The notes: generated by a model from the sequence alone, not told the origin. Counted from the stretch's first letter, positions 52,077 to 60,971 are shown. The stretch is 64,000 nucleotides of DNA from Amycolatopsis coloradensis (GCF_001953865.1 NZ_MQUQ01000003.1:199917-263916), one strand, 5' to 3'. Numbers and translations are program-made.

Positions 52077-53852
52077 TTGCGTGTTAGGAAGATCCTGATC
52101 GCGGCTGTTTCCGTCCTGGTCGCGGCGACCACGCTGTCGACGGCGGGAGCACAGGCGATTCCGGGTACCGAAAACCAGCGAGATCGCGCGGCCGGCCGGT
52201 TCGACAAGCCGCGGGAAGGCTTCGCGCCCGCGTCCACCGTCCTGCGAGACGGAACGCCCGCCGACGTCGGTCTCGACCCGGCGCCGATCAAGGCGGCCGA
52301 GCGGTTCATCGAGAGCTGGACGAAACCGGACGCCACCGGGCATCCGCACTTCTCCGGAGCGGTCGGCCTGCTGGCGCACGACGGGGTGGTCGTCGAGCGC
52401 CAGGCCGTCGGCGGCGCCGTCCGGTACGCCGACGCGAAGGGCACCGAACTGCCGCCGGAGCAGCAGGTGCCGATGCGCGCGGACACGATCTTCGACATGG
52501 CCTCGATCTCGAAGCTGTTCACCTCCATCGCGGTGATGCAACTGGCCGAGGCCGGGAAGCTGGACATCTCGGCGCCGGTGGCGCGGTACCTGCCGGAGTT
52601 CGGGGTGAACGGCAAGGAGGCCGTCACCGTCCAGCAACTGCTCACGCACGTCTCGGGTTTCGCCGCGACGCCGCTCCCGTCGCTGTGGGAGGGCTACCCG
52701 GACATCCCGTCGCGCCGGAAGGCAATCCTCGACAGCCCGCTGAAAAACCCGCCGGGCAGTACGTACCTCTACTCCGACATCAACCTGTTGACGCTCGGCT
52801 TCCTGGTCGAGAAGCTGGCCGGGGCCCCGCTGGACAAGGTGGTCCAGGACCGCATCGCGGCTCCGCTGGGCCTGGCCGACACCGGATACAACCCGCCGGT
52901 GTCGAAGCTCGCCAGGGTCGCGGCGACCGAATACGCCGCGAAGCCGCCGCGAGGGCTCGTCCGCGGGGAGGTCCACGACGAGAACGCGTGGTCGCTGGGC
53001 GGCGTCGCCGGGCACGCTGGCGTGTTCTCCACGACCCCCGACATGGCCGTGCTGGCGCAGACGATCCTCAACGGCGGCGCGTACCGCGGTCAGCGGATCC
53101 TGCGGCCGGAGACCGTGCGGGCGATGCTGACGAACTACAACCACAAGTTCCCCGACAACTCCCACGGACTCGGCTTCGAACTCGACCAGCCCTGGTACAT
53201 GGGCGCGCTGTCGGCGCCCTCGACCGCCGGGCACACCGGGTTCACCGGGACCTCGCTGGTGATCGACCCGCTGTCGAGGTCGTTCGCGATCCTGCTCACC
53301 AACCGCGTGCACCCGACGCGGAGCTGGGGCTCGATCAACCTCGCCAGGGAGACGTGGGCGCGCTCGCTCGCGAAGGCGATGGCCGTCCGCCCGGCGCACG
53401 GCCGTGAAGCGTGGTTCAGCGGCGCCGGGGACGTCTCCACGGCGACGCTCACGACTCCGCCGTTACAGCCGCGCGGTGGGCCGCTGAAGGTCTCTTTCGA
53501 CACCTTCGTGGACACCGAAGGCCCCTCGGATTCGCTGTTCCTGGAAATAAGTACCGACGGCGGAACAACGTGGAAAACGATTACTGTGCGTGCAAAAGGA
53601 CCAGGCGCTCCCGCCGGGGACCACCCCGGTCTCAGCGGGCACGGCCATCGGGCTTGGTGGCGGGTCGCCGCCGAGGTGTCACAAAGCTCACAAATCGCCC
53701 TTCGCTGGCGTTACACGACCGATGCCCGCTACACGGGGCGCGGAATTTTCTTGGACGGTGTGAAAGTCACTGAACGCGGCCGCACACTGCTGGACAGTGA
53801 GCATAATCCCCCTACTTTCGTCGCTACCGGCTGGAAGTTGAGCACTAGGTAA
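52077..53852 (+). CDS. exported serine hydrolase (beta-lactamase/AmpH-like) with C-terminal beta domain
   Basis: A 591-residue secreted protein. The signal peptide runs to about residue 27 (AQA-IP). The beta-lactamase-fold domain carries SxxK at S143-K146 (SISK), a YSD motif in YLYSDIN, and HTG in AGHTGFTG. A C-terminal domain of about 130 residues (FDTFVDTEGPSDSLFLEIS) resembles a jelly-roll carbohydrate- or wall-binding module. Probably a D-amino-acid peptidase or esterase acting on muropeptides. I chose TTG 52077 because GAGGGGAA lies upstream; it is 11 bases after namZ. Confidence 0.83.
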   Translation: MRVRKILIAAVSVLVAATTLSTAGAQAIPGTENQRDRAAGRFDKPREGFAPASTVLRDGTPADVGLDPAPIKAAERFIESWTKPDATGHPHFSGAVGLLAHDGVVVERQAVGGAVRYADAKGTELPPEQQVPMRADTIFDMASISKLFTSIAVMQLAEAGKLDISAPVARYLPEFGVNGKEAVTVQQLLTHVSGFAATPLPSLWEGYPDIPSRRKAILDSPLKNPPGSTYLYSDINLLTLGFLVEKLAGAPLDKVVQDRIAAPLGLADTGYNPPVSKLARVAATEYAAKPPRGLVRGEVHDENAWSLGGVAGHAGVFSTTPDMAVLAQTILNGGAYRGQRILRPETVRAMLTNYNHKFPDNSHGLGFELDQPWYMGALSAPSTAGHTGFTGTSLVIDPLSRSFAILLTNRVHPTRSWGSINLARETWARSLAKAMAVRPAHGREAWFSGAGDVSTATLTTPPLQPRGGPLKVSFDTFVDTEGPSDSLFLEISTDGGTTWKTITVRAKGPGAPAGDHPGLSGHGHRAWWRVAAEVSQSSQIALRWRYTTDARYTGRGIFLDGVKVTERGRTLLDSEHNPPTFVATGWKLSTR

Positions 53853-53934
53853 CCGGCCGGTTCCGATGCGCTGACCATACTGCCCCGTTGACCGGGACAC
53901 AGCCGCTTGCGGCGCGACACTAAGTTGCCAAGTC

Positions 53935-53987
53935 GTTAGCTCGACCTCGTTAACGGCCTCGACCTGGTTAGCGACTTTCTGGTCAAC
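53935..53987. promoter_or_regulatory. repeated GTTAnC motifs upstream of murR, probable operator
   Basis: Two direct copies TCGACCTCGTTAACG (53941-53955) and TCGACCTGGTTAGCG (53959-53973), 18 bases apart, with further GTTAGC at 53935 and GTCAAC at 53982. The outer AAGTCG and CGACTT also form an inverted pair. This A/T-richer patch is the only regulatory-looking block before the murR-like gene. Confidence 0.5.
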
Positions 53988-54062
53988 GATTAATCGCAAA
54001 TCGAATCCGCAGACACGGATAGGTTGCGATCTTCCCGAAGGGTGTGGGTAGCCTTGTCGCAG

Positions 54063-55061
54063 ATGCCAACGGTTAGTAACTTTCCCACGGTGAGCGATGC
54101 CGAATCCGTGATCGCGGTCGCACCGTCCGAGGCCGTGCCGGCGCAGCCGACACGGGACGCTGACGCGAGCCCGCTGGTCCGGATCCGCTCACTGCTGCCC
54201 GGGCTCGCCCGGGCCGAACAGCGAGTCGCGAAGGTCGTCCTCGACGACCCCGCGACGGTCGCACGGCGCAGCATCACCGAGGTCGCGCTCGCGGCGAACA
54301 CCAGCGAAACCACCGTCACGCGGTTCTGCAAGGCGGTCGGTGTCGGCGGATATCCGCAGCTCAGGATCGCTTTGGCGGCCGACACCGCCCGGTCCGAGGC
54401 GCGGTCGAGCCGCAATCTCGGCGGCGAGATCGGGCCGGAGGACGACCTGGCCGCGGTCATCGGCAAGGTCAGCTTCGCGGACGCTCGTGCCGTGGAGGAG
54501 ACCGCCGACCAGCTCGACGTCCCGTCGCTACAGCGCGTGATCGATGTCCTGGCAGGCGCGGGCCGCGTGGACGTCTACGGCGTGGGCGCGAGCGCGTTCG
54601 TGGCCGCGGACCTGCAGCAGAAACTGCACCGCATCGGGCGAGTCAGCTTCGCCTGGTCCGACACGCACATCATGCTGACGTCGGCGGCCGTGCTGAGCCC
54701 TGGCGACGTCGCCATCGGCATCTCCCACACGGGCGCGACCACGGACACCGTGGAGGCGTTGCGGGTGGCCCGTGAGCACGGCGCGATCACCGTCGCCGTG
54801 ACGAACTTCCCGCGTTCGCCGATCACCGAGGTCTCCGACCACGTGCTGACCACGGCGGCACGGGAGACGACGTTCCGCTCCGGTGCGACGGCGAGCCGCA
54901 TCGCGCAGCTGACCGTCATCGACTGCCTGTTCATCGGTGTCGCCCAGCGGCACATGGACGCGTCGGTCAACGCACTCGACGCGACCAGGGACGCGGTTGG
55001 TTCGCACCGGCTGGGCGTACGGCCCGATGGCAGGCGACGGCCGCGGGAAACCGGCAAATGA
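54063..55061 (+). CDS. RpiR/MurR-family regulator with SIS domain
   Basis: A 332-residue regulator. After an unusual 35-residue N-terminal extension comes the RpiR helix-turn-helix (about 40-110: SLLPGLARAEQRVAKVV, then ANTSETTVTRFCKAVG). A sugar-isomerase (SIS) domain at about 160-290 (DVYGVGASAFVAADL, GISHTGATTDTVEAL) binds a phosphosugar. Adjacent to murQ with ATGA overlap, so the effector is probably MurNAc-6-phosphate, as for MurR in E. coli. Likely controls itself, murQ and perhaps the upstream wall hydrolase genes. Confidence 0.88.
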   Translation: MPTVSNFPTVSDAESVIAVAPSEAVPAQPTRDADASPLVRIRSLLPGLARAEQRVAKVVLDDPATVARRSITEVALAANTSETTVTRFCKAVGVGGYPQLRIALAADTARSEARSSRNLGGEIGPEDDLAAVIGKVSFADARAVEETADQLDVPSLQRVIDVLAGAGRVDVYGVGASAFVAADLQQKLHRIGRVSFAWSDTHIMLTSAAVLSPGDVAIGISHTGATTDTVEALRVAREHGAITVAVTNFPRSPITEVSDHVLTTAARETTFRSGATASRIAQLTVIDCLFIGVAQRHMDASVNALDATRDAVGSHRLGVRPDGRRRPRETGK

Positions 55062-56008
55062 GCGAAAAAGTGAGGCGCATGATGACCGTCCCACGCCAGG
55101 TGGTGCACGTCGATTCGCCAACCGAACAGCGCAATCCACGGACGACCGACATCGATCTGATGTCGACCATGGGCATCCTCGGCGCCATCAACGCCGAGGA
55201 CCGCCGGGTCCCCGAAGCCGTCGCCGCGGTCCTGCCGCAGGTGGCGCGGGCGGTCGACTTCGCCGTGGAAGCGCTGCGGTCGGGGCACCGCGTGCACTAT
55301 TTCGGGGCCGGTACGTCCGGCAGGCTGGCGACGTTGGACGCGGCGGAGCTCGTGCCGACGTTCAACGTGCCCTCCGACTGGTTCATCGCGCATCACGCGG
55401 GCGGCGCGCGCGCTCTGCGCCAAGCCGTCGAAGACGCCGAGGACGACGCGAAGGCCGGAGCCGCCGAAGTGGCCGAGGCCGTCGCACCCGGCGACTTCGT
55501 GCTCGGACTGACGGCTTCCGGCCGGACGCCCTACGTTCTCGGCGCGCTGGCCGCGGCGAGCCGTCGCGGTGCCCGGACCGCTTTGGTCTCGGGCAATCCG
55601 GCCACGGTGACGCCGTCAGGAGTCGATGTCCTCATCGCGGTGGACACCGGCCCCGAGGCGATCGCCGGGTCGACGCGGATGAAGGCGGGGACGGCGCAGA
55701 AGATCATCCTCACCGCGTTCTCCACGGCGACGATGATCAAACTGGGCCGGACGTACTCGAACCTGATGGTCAGCATGCGCGCGACCAACGCGAAGCTGCG
55801 CGGGCGGACCATCAGGATCCTGCGCGAGGCCACCGGGATGAGCATGGCGGACTGTTCCGACGCGCTCACCGAGGCCGAAGGCGACCTCAAGGTCGCGCTG
55901 GTCCATCTGCTGTCCGGAGAAGACGTCGCGAACGCGGCGAAGGCGCTGGCGGCCAGTGACGGCCACGTCCGCAAGGCTCTCGACTCCCTGCGGGTGCGCG
56001 CGAGCTGA
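55058..56008 (+). CDS. murQ: N-acetylmuramic acid 6-phosphate etherase
   Basis: Cleaves the lactyl ether of MurNAc-6-phosphate to give GlcNAc-6-phosphate and D-lactate. A 316-residue SIS-fold enzyme with the signature TEQRNPRTTDIDLMS, the phosphosugar loop GAGTSGRL and the catalytic Glu region DAAELVPTF. GSTRMKAGTAQK is the MurQ family signature. Translationally coupled to the murR-like gene. No MurNAc PTS transporter (murP) or MurNAc kinase gene is visible beside it, so uptake and phosphorylation must be encoded elsewhere. Confidence 0.95.
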   Translation: MSEKVRRMMTVPRQVVHVDSPTEQRNPRTTDIDLMSTMGILGAINAEDRRVPEAVAAVLPQVARAVDFAVEALRSGHRVHYFGAGTSGRLATLDAAELVPTFNVPSDWFIAHHAGGARALRQAVEDAEDDAKAGAAEVAEAVAPGDFVLGLTASGRTPYVLGALAAASRRGARTALVSGNPATVTPSGVDVLIAVDTGPEAIAGSTRMKAGTAQKIILTAFSTATMIKLGRTYSNLMVSMRATNAKLRGRTIRILREATGMSMADCSDALTEAEGDLKVALVHLLSGEDVANAAKALAASDGHVRKALDSLRVRAS

Positions 56009-56080
56009 ATAGCATCGATTGCCCATCACCTGCTCATCTGCTGAGGCTCTCAGGTATTCGCGACTAAGAGTTCGGGTGGC

Positions 56081-56534
56081 CATGAGCACCGGCGGACAGC
56101 CCCGTTCATCCCGACGCCTCGCCCTCACGCGACGCGAACGGGCGTCCGTCGCCGGGATGGCGGGATGCTGCTCAACGTCGTGGGCTGGGTGGTCCTGACG
56201 CTTTTCGTGGCGCCGCGGCACTATGAGCTCGGCGCCACGGGCGTTTTCGGGTTTCGACTCCGCCGACGGCCGCTTCATGAACTACGCGTACGGCTGGGCC
56301 TTCGCGAAGCCGGTGCGGAAGATCTACCACAACCTCACCGTGACGGCGCTTTCCGTCGCGGTCGCGCTGCTCATCGGGACGATCGAGATCATGACCGCGA
56401 TCGGGAAGCTGAGCCTGGACTACGTCGGCTACGCGGTCGTAGCGCTCTTCGTGCTTACGTGGGCTCTCGCGCTTCTCGTATGGCGCTTCGCGCGCATCGA
56501 GGAGCGCTGGTCGGCCCGGATCCCGATCGAGTAA
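56081..56534 (+). pseudogene. decayed HoxN/NiCoT nickel-cobalt transporter
   Basis: Three consecutive frames together read as a NiCoT family protein: a start with LTRRERASVAGMAG (frame 1), then LLNVVGWVVL...VAPRHYELGATGVFG (frame 2), then DSADGRFMNYAYGWAFAKPVRKIYHNLT...LLIGTIE (frame 3). The middle part, including the HX4DH nickel motif, is absent because the N-terminal GVFG is joined directly to the C-terminal segment. So there is one large internal deletion plus frameshifts. No functional transporter can be made. Confidence 0.85.
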
Positions 56535-56552
56535 CCCTCTGACCTGCGGAAA

Positions 56553-56623
56553 GAGAGCAAGGGACCTTTGCTGTCACTTACTTAGCGTACCCACGCTAAC
56601 GATAGCAAGGGTCCCTTGCTCTC
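56553..56623. terminator. compound palindromic repeat between NiCoT remnant and MFS gene
   Basis: Outer arms 56553-56572 (core GAGAGCAAGGGACCTTTGCT) and 56604-56623 are complementary with one mismatch. Between them an inner TTAGCGT-ACCC-ACGCTAA hairpin gives a two-stem structure. It shares the AGCAAGGG variant core with the copy inside namZ. Confidence 0.75.
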
Positions 56624-56631
56624 ACTTTTGA

Positions 56632-57801
56632 TCAGGCAGGCTGGGGCACCGGAGTGCGCGAAGGCACCGAAAGCGCGAAGGCGAGCAGAGCGACGAAGGC
56701 GGCAACGGGACCGATCCACCAGACTCCCGCCGACGACAGGACGATGCCACCCAGCGCGGCACCGAGGGCACCACCGCCGTAGATCGCCGAACCGTTGAGT
56801 CCCAAAGCGACCGTCGGCGCGTCGGGCGCCAGCGAGAACAGCCGGTGCTGTTGCGGCACCATCAGCATCCCGCCGAATGCCCCCGAAACCAGCGCGAGGA
56901 CCAGGGCACCGGGCAGGCTCAGCACGGCGACGTCCAGCAGTGCCAGCGTCGCGACCGTGCCGATGAGCGAGATCGAGCGGACACGTGTGGAGCCGAGGGT
57001 GTCGGTGGCCCTGCCCGCGAAGGCGTTGCCCGCGATCTGCCCGATCCCGAAACCGACGAGCAGCCAGGAAATCATCGCGCCCGCGGCGACCGGAGCGACC
57101 AGAACGGGCAGGTACACGAACGCCGCGAAGCCCGCCGCGGTACCGAGAACGCTCACGCCCAGCACGCGCGCGATCGGCGGCCGCACGACGATGGCGAGCC
57201 TGTCGCGCAAGGTCGCCGTCGGCATCCGGACCGCGGGCAGCAGCGGCACGAGCAACGCCACGATCACCGCCACCGCACCGATCCCCCACATCACCGCGCG
57301 CCAACCGAACCAGTTCCCGGCGAGCACGCCGATCGGCACGCCGAGCACCATCGACACGCTCATCCCGGCGGAGACCGTGGCCAGCGCCCGGCCGCGCCGT
57401 TCGTCCGACGCCAGGGCGCCGGCGAGGACGTAGGCGTTGGACTGGAACGCGGCGGCGCCCAGCGCGGCCAGCACGCGCGCGACGGCGACCACGGCGAAGG
57501 ACTCGCCGATCGCCTGACCGGCCATGCCGATCGTGAAGAGCACCATCCCCGCGCCGAGCACCCAGCGGCGGTCGAGCCGTCCGGTGAAAGCCGCGATGAG
57601 TGGCGACGAGACCGCGTAGGTCACCGCGAAAACGGTGGTCAGCTGGCCCGCGACGGCCTCGGAAACGCGCAGGTCGGCGGCGATGGTGGGCAGCAGCCCG
57701 TTCAGGACGAACGCGTCGGTGCCGACGGTGAACGTCCCGACGGCGAGTACCAGCAGAGCCCCCAGAGCGAGCCGATCATTAGATGATCGTCGAATCGTCA
57801 T
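56632..57801 (-). CDS. MFS efflux transporter, DHA1 type
   Basis: A 389-residue protein with 12 predicted helices: the motif A loop GRLDRRWVLG after helix 2 and the motif C segment AGMSVSMVLGVPIGVLAG in helix 5, the latter typical of drug-H+ antiporters of the chloramphenicol/arabinose exporter type. Divergent from an ArsR gene with a shared 51-base gap containing an inverted repeat that covers the start codon. Likely a small-molecule exporter induced when the ArsR protein releases DNA. The substrate is unknown. Confidence 0.88.
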   Translation of the reverse strand: MTIRRSSNDRLALGALLVLAVGTFTVGTDAFVLNGLLPTIAADLRVSEAVAGQLTTVFAVTYAVSSPLIAAFTGRLDRRWVLGAGMVLFTIGMAGQAIGESFAVVAVARVLAALGAAAFQSNAYVLAGALASDERRGRALATVSAGMSVSMVLGVPIGVLAGNWFGWRAVMWGIGAVAVIVALLVPLLPAVRMPTATLRDRLAIVVRPPIARVLGVSVLGTAAGFAAFVYLPVLVAPVAAGAMISWLLVGFGIGQIAGNAFAGRATDTLGSTRVRSISLIGTVATLALLDVAVLSLPGALVLALVSGAFGGMLMVPQQHRLFSLAPDAPTVALGLNGSAIYGGGALGAALGGIVLSSAGVWWIGPVAAFVALLAFALSVPSRTPVPQPA

Positions 57802-57831
57802 GGGAGGTATAGTGGCCGGACTATTCGATGA
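57787..57831. promoter_or_regulatory. inverted repeat in the MFS/ArsR divergent gap, probable operator
   Basis: TCGTCGAATCGTC (57787-57799) and, inverted, the complement of TCATCGAATAGTC (57819-57831), 11 of 13 positions alike. The first half-site overlaps the MFS start codon; the second lies 21 bases before the ArsR start. A small ACTGT-CAA-ACAGT repeat follows at about 57830. Confidence 0.6.
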
Positions 57832-57852
57832 CTGTCAAACAGTTGGAGCGAA

Positions 57853-58158
57853 GTGAGCACCACGCTGCCGCAACCGGCGACCGGTGAAATCGAGATCGTG
57901 CCGGTGCTCCAGGCGCTCGCGGACCCCGTACGCCTGGAGCTGATTCGCGCCCTGCGAAGCAACCCTTCACCGCGAAGCTGCGCCGTAACCGAGTACGACG
58001 TCGAGATCAGCGCGCCGACGCTCTCCCACCACTGGAAGGTCCTGCGCGAAGCCGGCCTGACGACGACGTTCGTCGAAGGCCGGACCCGCTGGGTCGAGCT
58101 ACGGACCGAGGACATCCACGAGCGGTTCCCGGGGCTACTGGACGCCGTGCTCGCCTAG
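57853..58158 (+). CDS. ArsR-family winged-helix regulator
   Basis: A 101-residue HTH protein: LQALADPVRLELIRAL and the recognition helix APTLSHHWKVLREAGL are the ArsR fold, with the wing VEGRTRWVEL. No metal-binding cysteine pair (ELCVCDL) is present, only a single Cys in RSCAVTE, so it is probably a ligand- or redox-responsive rather than metal-responsive member. GTG start with GGAG upstream. Divergent from the MFS gene it probably controls. Confidence 0.88.
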   Translation: MSTTLPQPATGEIEIVPVLQALADPVRLELIRALRSNPSPRSCAVTEYDVEISAPTLSHHWKVLREAGLTTTFVEGRTRWVELRTEDIHERFPGLLDAVLA

Positions 58159-58992
58159 CCGCCACTTCGCCGCGAGTTCCGCCGCGGCGCAGACGCCGAC
58201 GTCGAGCAGGTACGGCCCGGCCTGACCGCAACCAGCACCCGGCGCTATCGGCTGGCCATGCCCCATCCCGGTGACGGCATGCGTGTCGACGGCGGCGCCG
58301 ACGTCGGTCCACTGCTCGGAAAGCTCACGCGTGTTCATCGAAGCGACCGTGTGATCCGCGGTCCCGTGCCAGACGCTGACCGGCGAACGCGGACCGGTAC
58401 TCGCGGCCCGGACCTTGTCACCCCACTGCTTCGGGGTCAGGTCCTTGCCGGGATTCATGCACGAGTACGCGTCGACCATCGAGGCCGCGCACCCGTAGGG
58501 AAGGCCCGCCACGACGCCGCCGCCCGCGAACAGGTCCGGATAGGCCGCCAGCATCACCGAGGTCATCGCCCCACCGGCCGACAGACCGGTCACGTAGGTC
58601 CGGCTTCCGGCCGCGTGGCGTGCCATCTGCGCGATCGATTCCGCTTCCCCCGCCCCGCGCTTGATGTCGCCCGCCTGGAACCAAGTGAAGCATTTGCTGA
58701 AGTTGTTCGCCGGAACCTGTTGTGGCAGAACGAGTTTGAACTTCAGCTAGTCCGCGAGCCCGATCCAGCCGGAGCCACGCGCGTATCCGGCGGCGTCTTG
58801 GGTGCAGCCGTGCAGCACGACGACCGCCGGACGTCCGGACGGTAGCCCGTCGGGAACGTATTCGAACATCTGCAGCGCACCGGGATTGCTCCCGAATCCG
58901 GCCACCGGGCGGATCGCCGCCGCCTGCGCCGGAGCCGGAGAGAGAAGGACCATTGCCGAAACCACCGCGCCGATGAGGAGTTTTCGCATCAC
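58135..58992 (-). pseudogene. PHB depolymerase-family esterase broken by one in-frame amber codon
   Basis: A 285-codon reading frame for a secreted esterase of the poly(3-hydroxybutyrate) depolymerase family. The signal peptide ends AQA near residue 25. An early oxyanion-side HGCTQDA is followed by the nucleophile GLSAGG, the catalytic Asp in HGTADHTV and the catalytic His in GMGHGQP. The only lesion I see is TAG at 58747-58749 in the segment GLAD-stop-LKFKLVLPQQ. A serine (TCG) or threonine codon is normally expected there, so one base change (TCG to TAG) explains it. Convergent with ArsR (24-base overlap). Confidence 0.85.
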
Positions 58993-59107
58993 CTCAGGCT
59001 AGAACCGCCGCGACCGGGTTCCCACGTGGACGACCACCACAGCGGACACGCGTTTTGTGTGGTCACCCCGGATACCGATCCTCGCCGGAGGCGCTTACCG
59101 TCGGCCG

Positions 59108-60382
59108 ATGCGGCTCACTCTGGTCCTCGCGATGATGCTGGCCCTGATCACACCCGCCGAAGCGGCGGCGAGCGGATGCGCGAATGTGCGCGTGCCCGGG
59201 GCCGCGAAGCAACAACTGTCCTGTTTGGACGACCTGACCACCACCGGCACCCTCGCCACCGGGCACACCGTCCAGGCCGACTGGGCCGGGCTGACCTCGT
59301 CCGGTTTCCCTGTCACCGATGGCGTTCCCGGCATCCAGATCGACGGCTGTTTCCCGGACACGTCGACGGCCAACACCACGCACGGCTGGAATCACGACGC
59401 GCAGTTCGTGCTGCGGCTGCCCGATCGCTGGAACGGCGGCCTCGTGGTCGCGGGATCGCCCGGTGTGCGGCGCCAGTACGCGAACGACCGAGCCATCGGC
59501 GACCAGGTCCTCGCCGAGGGCTACGCGTTCGCCGCGACCGACAAGGGCAACACCGGTGCCGGCTTCCACACCGACGGACGGCGCCCCGGCGACGCGCTCG
59601 CGGAGTGGAATTCGCGGGTCACGCAGCTGACCATCGCCGCGAAAATCGCCGTGGCCCACCGTTACGGTCGCCTGCCGAGCCGCACGCTCGCGGCCGGGAT
59701 GTCGAACGGCGGGTACCTCGTCCGCTGGCAACTCGAGAACCGGCCGTGGCTCTACGACGGCGGAATCGACTGGGAAGGCACGCTCTGGCGCGAGGACGGC
59801 CCGAACCTGTTCACCTTCCTACCGCCGGCGATCCGCGAATACCCCGCCTATGTCGCCGGTTCCGCACAAGCACATCAGCGGATTCTCGACGCGGGTTTCG
59901 CGCCGGGCTCGGAGTTCCTGTGGCCGTACCACAACAACGTCTACTGGGGGCTGACCCAGCGCATCCACCAGGCCGAGTTCGACCCGGCGTTCCCCGGGAC
60001 CGACTATGACTACGCCACTCGGCCCCGGGCCGTGCACCGCGCGGTCGAACGGATCTCGCTGACCGGCCGGATCGGCAAACCGCTGATCACCCTGCACGGA
60101 ACCCTCGACACACTCCTGCCGATCAGCCACGATTCCGACGTCTACCAGCGGATGATCGCCGAGCGCGGCCGCGCCGGGCTCCAGCGCTACTACCGGATCG
60201 TGGACGGCAACCACGTCGACGGGCTGTACGACGTCCATCCGGACGAACTGCGGCCCATCGGGCCTTGTTTCCGTACTGCCTTCACCGCACTCGAAGGCTG
60301 GCTGGACGGCGTCTCCCCTCCCGTGTCGGCGACGATTCCCCGCGCGAACGGCGACCTCGCGACCACTTGCGCACTAAGCTGA
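59108..60382 (+). CDS. secreted tannase-like alpha/beta-hydrolase
   Basis: A 424-residue exported hydrolase. Signal peptide about 1-20 (LALITPAEAAA). The core has the lid-type segment DRWNGGLVVAGSPG, the nucleophile elbow GMSNGGYL near residue 198, the catalytic Asp in HGTLDTLLPIS and the catalytic His in GNHVDGLYD. It resembles tannase/feruloyl-esterase-like and 3-hydroxybutyrate-oligomer hydrolases; the substrate cannot be fixed. Divergent from the broken PHB depolymerase (115-base gap), so together they may once have formed an extracellular ester-degradation pair. ATG 59108. Confidence 0.75.
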   Translation: MRLTLVLAMMLALITPAEAAASGCANVRVPGAAKQQLSCLDDLTTTGTLATGHTVQADWAGLTSSGFPVTDGVPGIQIDGCFPDTSTANTTHGWNHDAQFVLRLPDRWNGGLVVAGSPGVRRQYANDRAIGDQVLAEGYAFAATDKGNTGAGFHTDGRRPGDALAEWNSRVTQLTIAAKIAVAHRYGRLPSRTLAAGMSNGGYLVRWQLENRPWLYDGGIDWEGTLWREDGPNLFTFLPPAIREYPAYVAGSAQAHQRILDAGFAPGSEFLWPYHNNVYWGLTQRIHQAEFDPAFPGTDYDYATRPRAVHRAVERISLTGRIGKPLITLHGTLDTLLPISHDSDVYQRMIAERGRAGLQRYYRIVDGNHVDGLYDVHPDELRPIGPCFRTAFTALEGWLDGVSPPVSATIPRANGDLATTCALS

Positions 60383-60386
60383 TCGT

Positions 60387-60971
60387 ATGGAATTCCAGGA
60401 CGTCGTACGACGCCGTCGCATGGTCCGGAAGTTCACCGACGAGCCCGTCGCCGACGAGAGCCTGCGGCGCGTCCTGCGCAACGCGCTGCGCGGGCCGTCA
60501 GCCGGTTTCTCGCAGGGGCAAGGATTCCTTGTCCTCACCGGTGAAGAACTCGAGCGATTCTGGGAGTTCGGGGCCAGCTGGGCACCCGCGTCGGTGACGA
60601 CGGCACCGGTCGCGATCGTGCCGCTGTCGGTCAAGAACGCCTATCTCGACCGGTATGCCAAGCCGGACAAGGGTTTCGCCGCGGGTGACGACTCGTGGTG
60701 GCGGGTTCCCTACTGGGACGTCGACACCGGGATGGCGGCGATGCTGATCCTCCAGACCGCGGTGGACGAAGGACTCGGCGCGGTCTTCTTCGGTCTGGCA
60801 CCGGAAAGCGTGGAGCGCGTCCACAGCGAGTTCGGGGTACCGGAGGATCATGACCCGATTGGCGTGATCGCGCTCGGCCACGGTGACGAACCCGGCCCGA
60901 CACCCGGCTCGTCGGCGACGACGATCCGGCGCCGCGACTTCTCCGAGGTCATCCGCTTCGGTCACTGGTGA
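60387..60971 (+). CDS. nitroreductase-family flavoprotein
   Basis: A 194-residue FMN-dependent reductase: RRRRMVRKFTDEPV is the FMN-binding N-terminus, DTGMAAMLILQTAVDEGLGAVFFG the central helix-strand, and VPEDHDPIGVIALGH the family's VP-x-x-x-PxGxxxLG motif. It reduces nitro or quinone compounds, or related substrates, with NAD(P)H. It begins four bases after the tannase-like gene, so both are probably co-transcribed. Its end overlaps the convergent PucR gene by 23 bases. Confidence 0.85.
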   Translation: MEFQDVVRRRRMVRKFTDEPVADESLRRVLRNALRGPSAGFSQGQGFLVLTGEELERFWEFGASWAPASVTTAPVAIVPLSVKNAYLDRYAKPDKGFAAGDDSWWRVPYWDVDTGMAAMLILQTAVDEGLGAVFFGLAPESVERVHSEFGVPEDHDPIGVIALGHGDEPGPTPGSSATTIRRRDFSEVIRFGHW

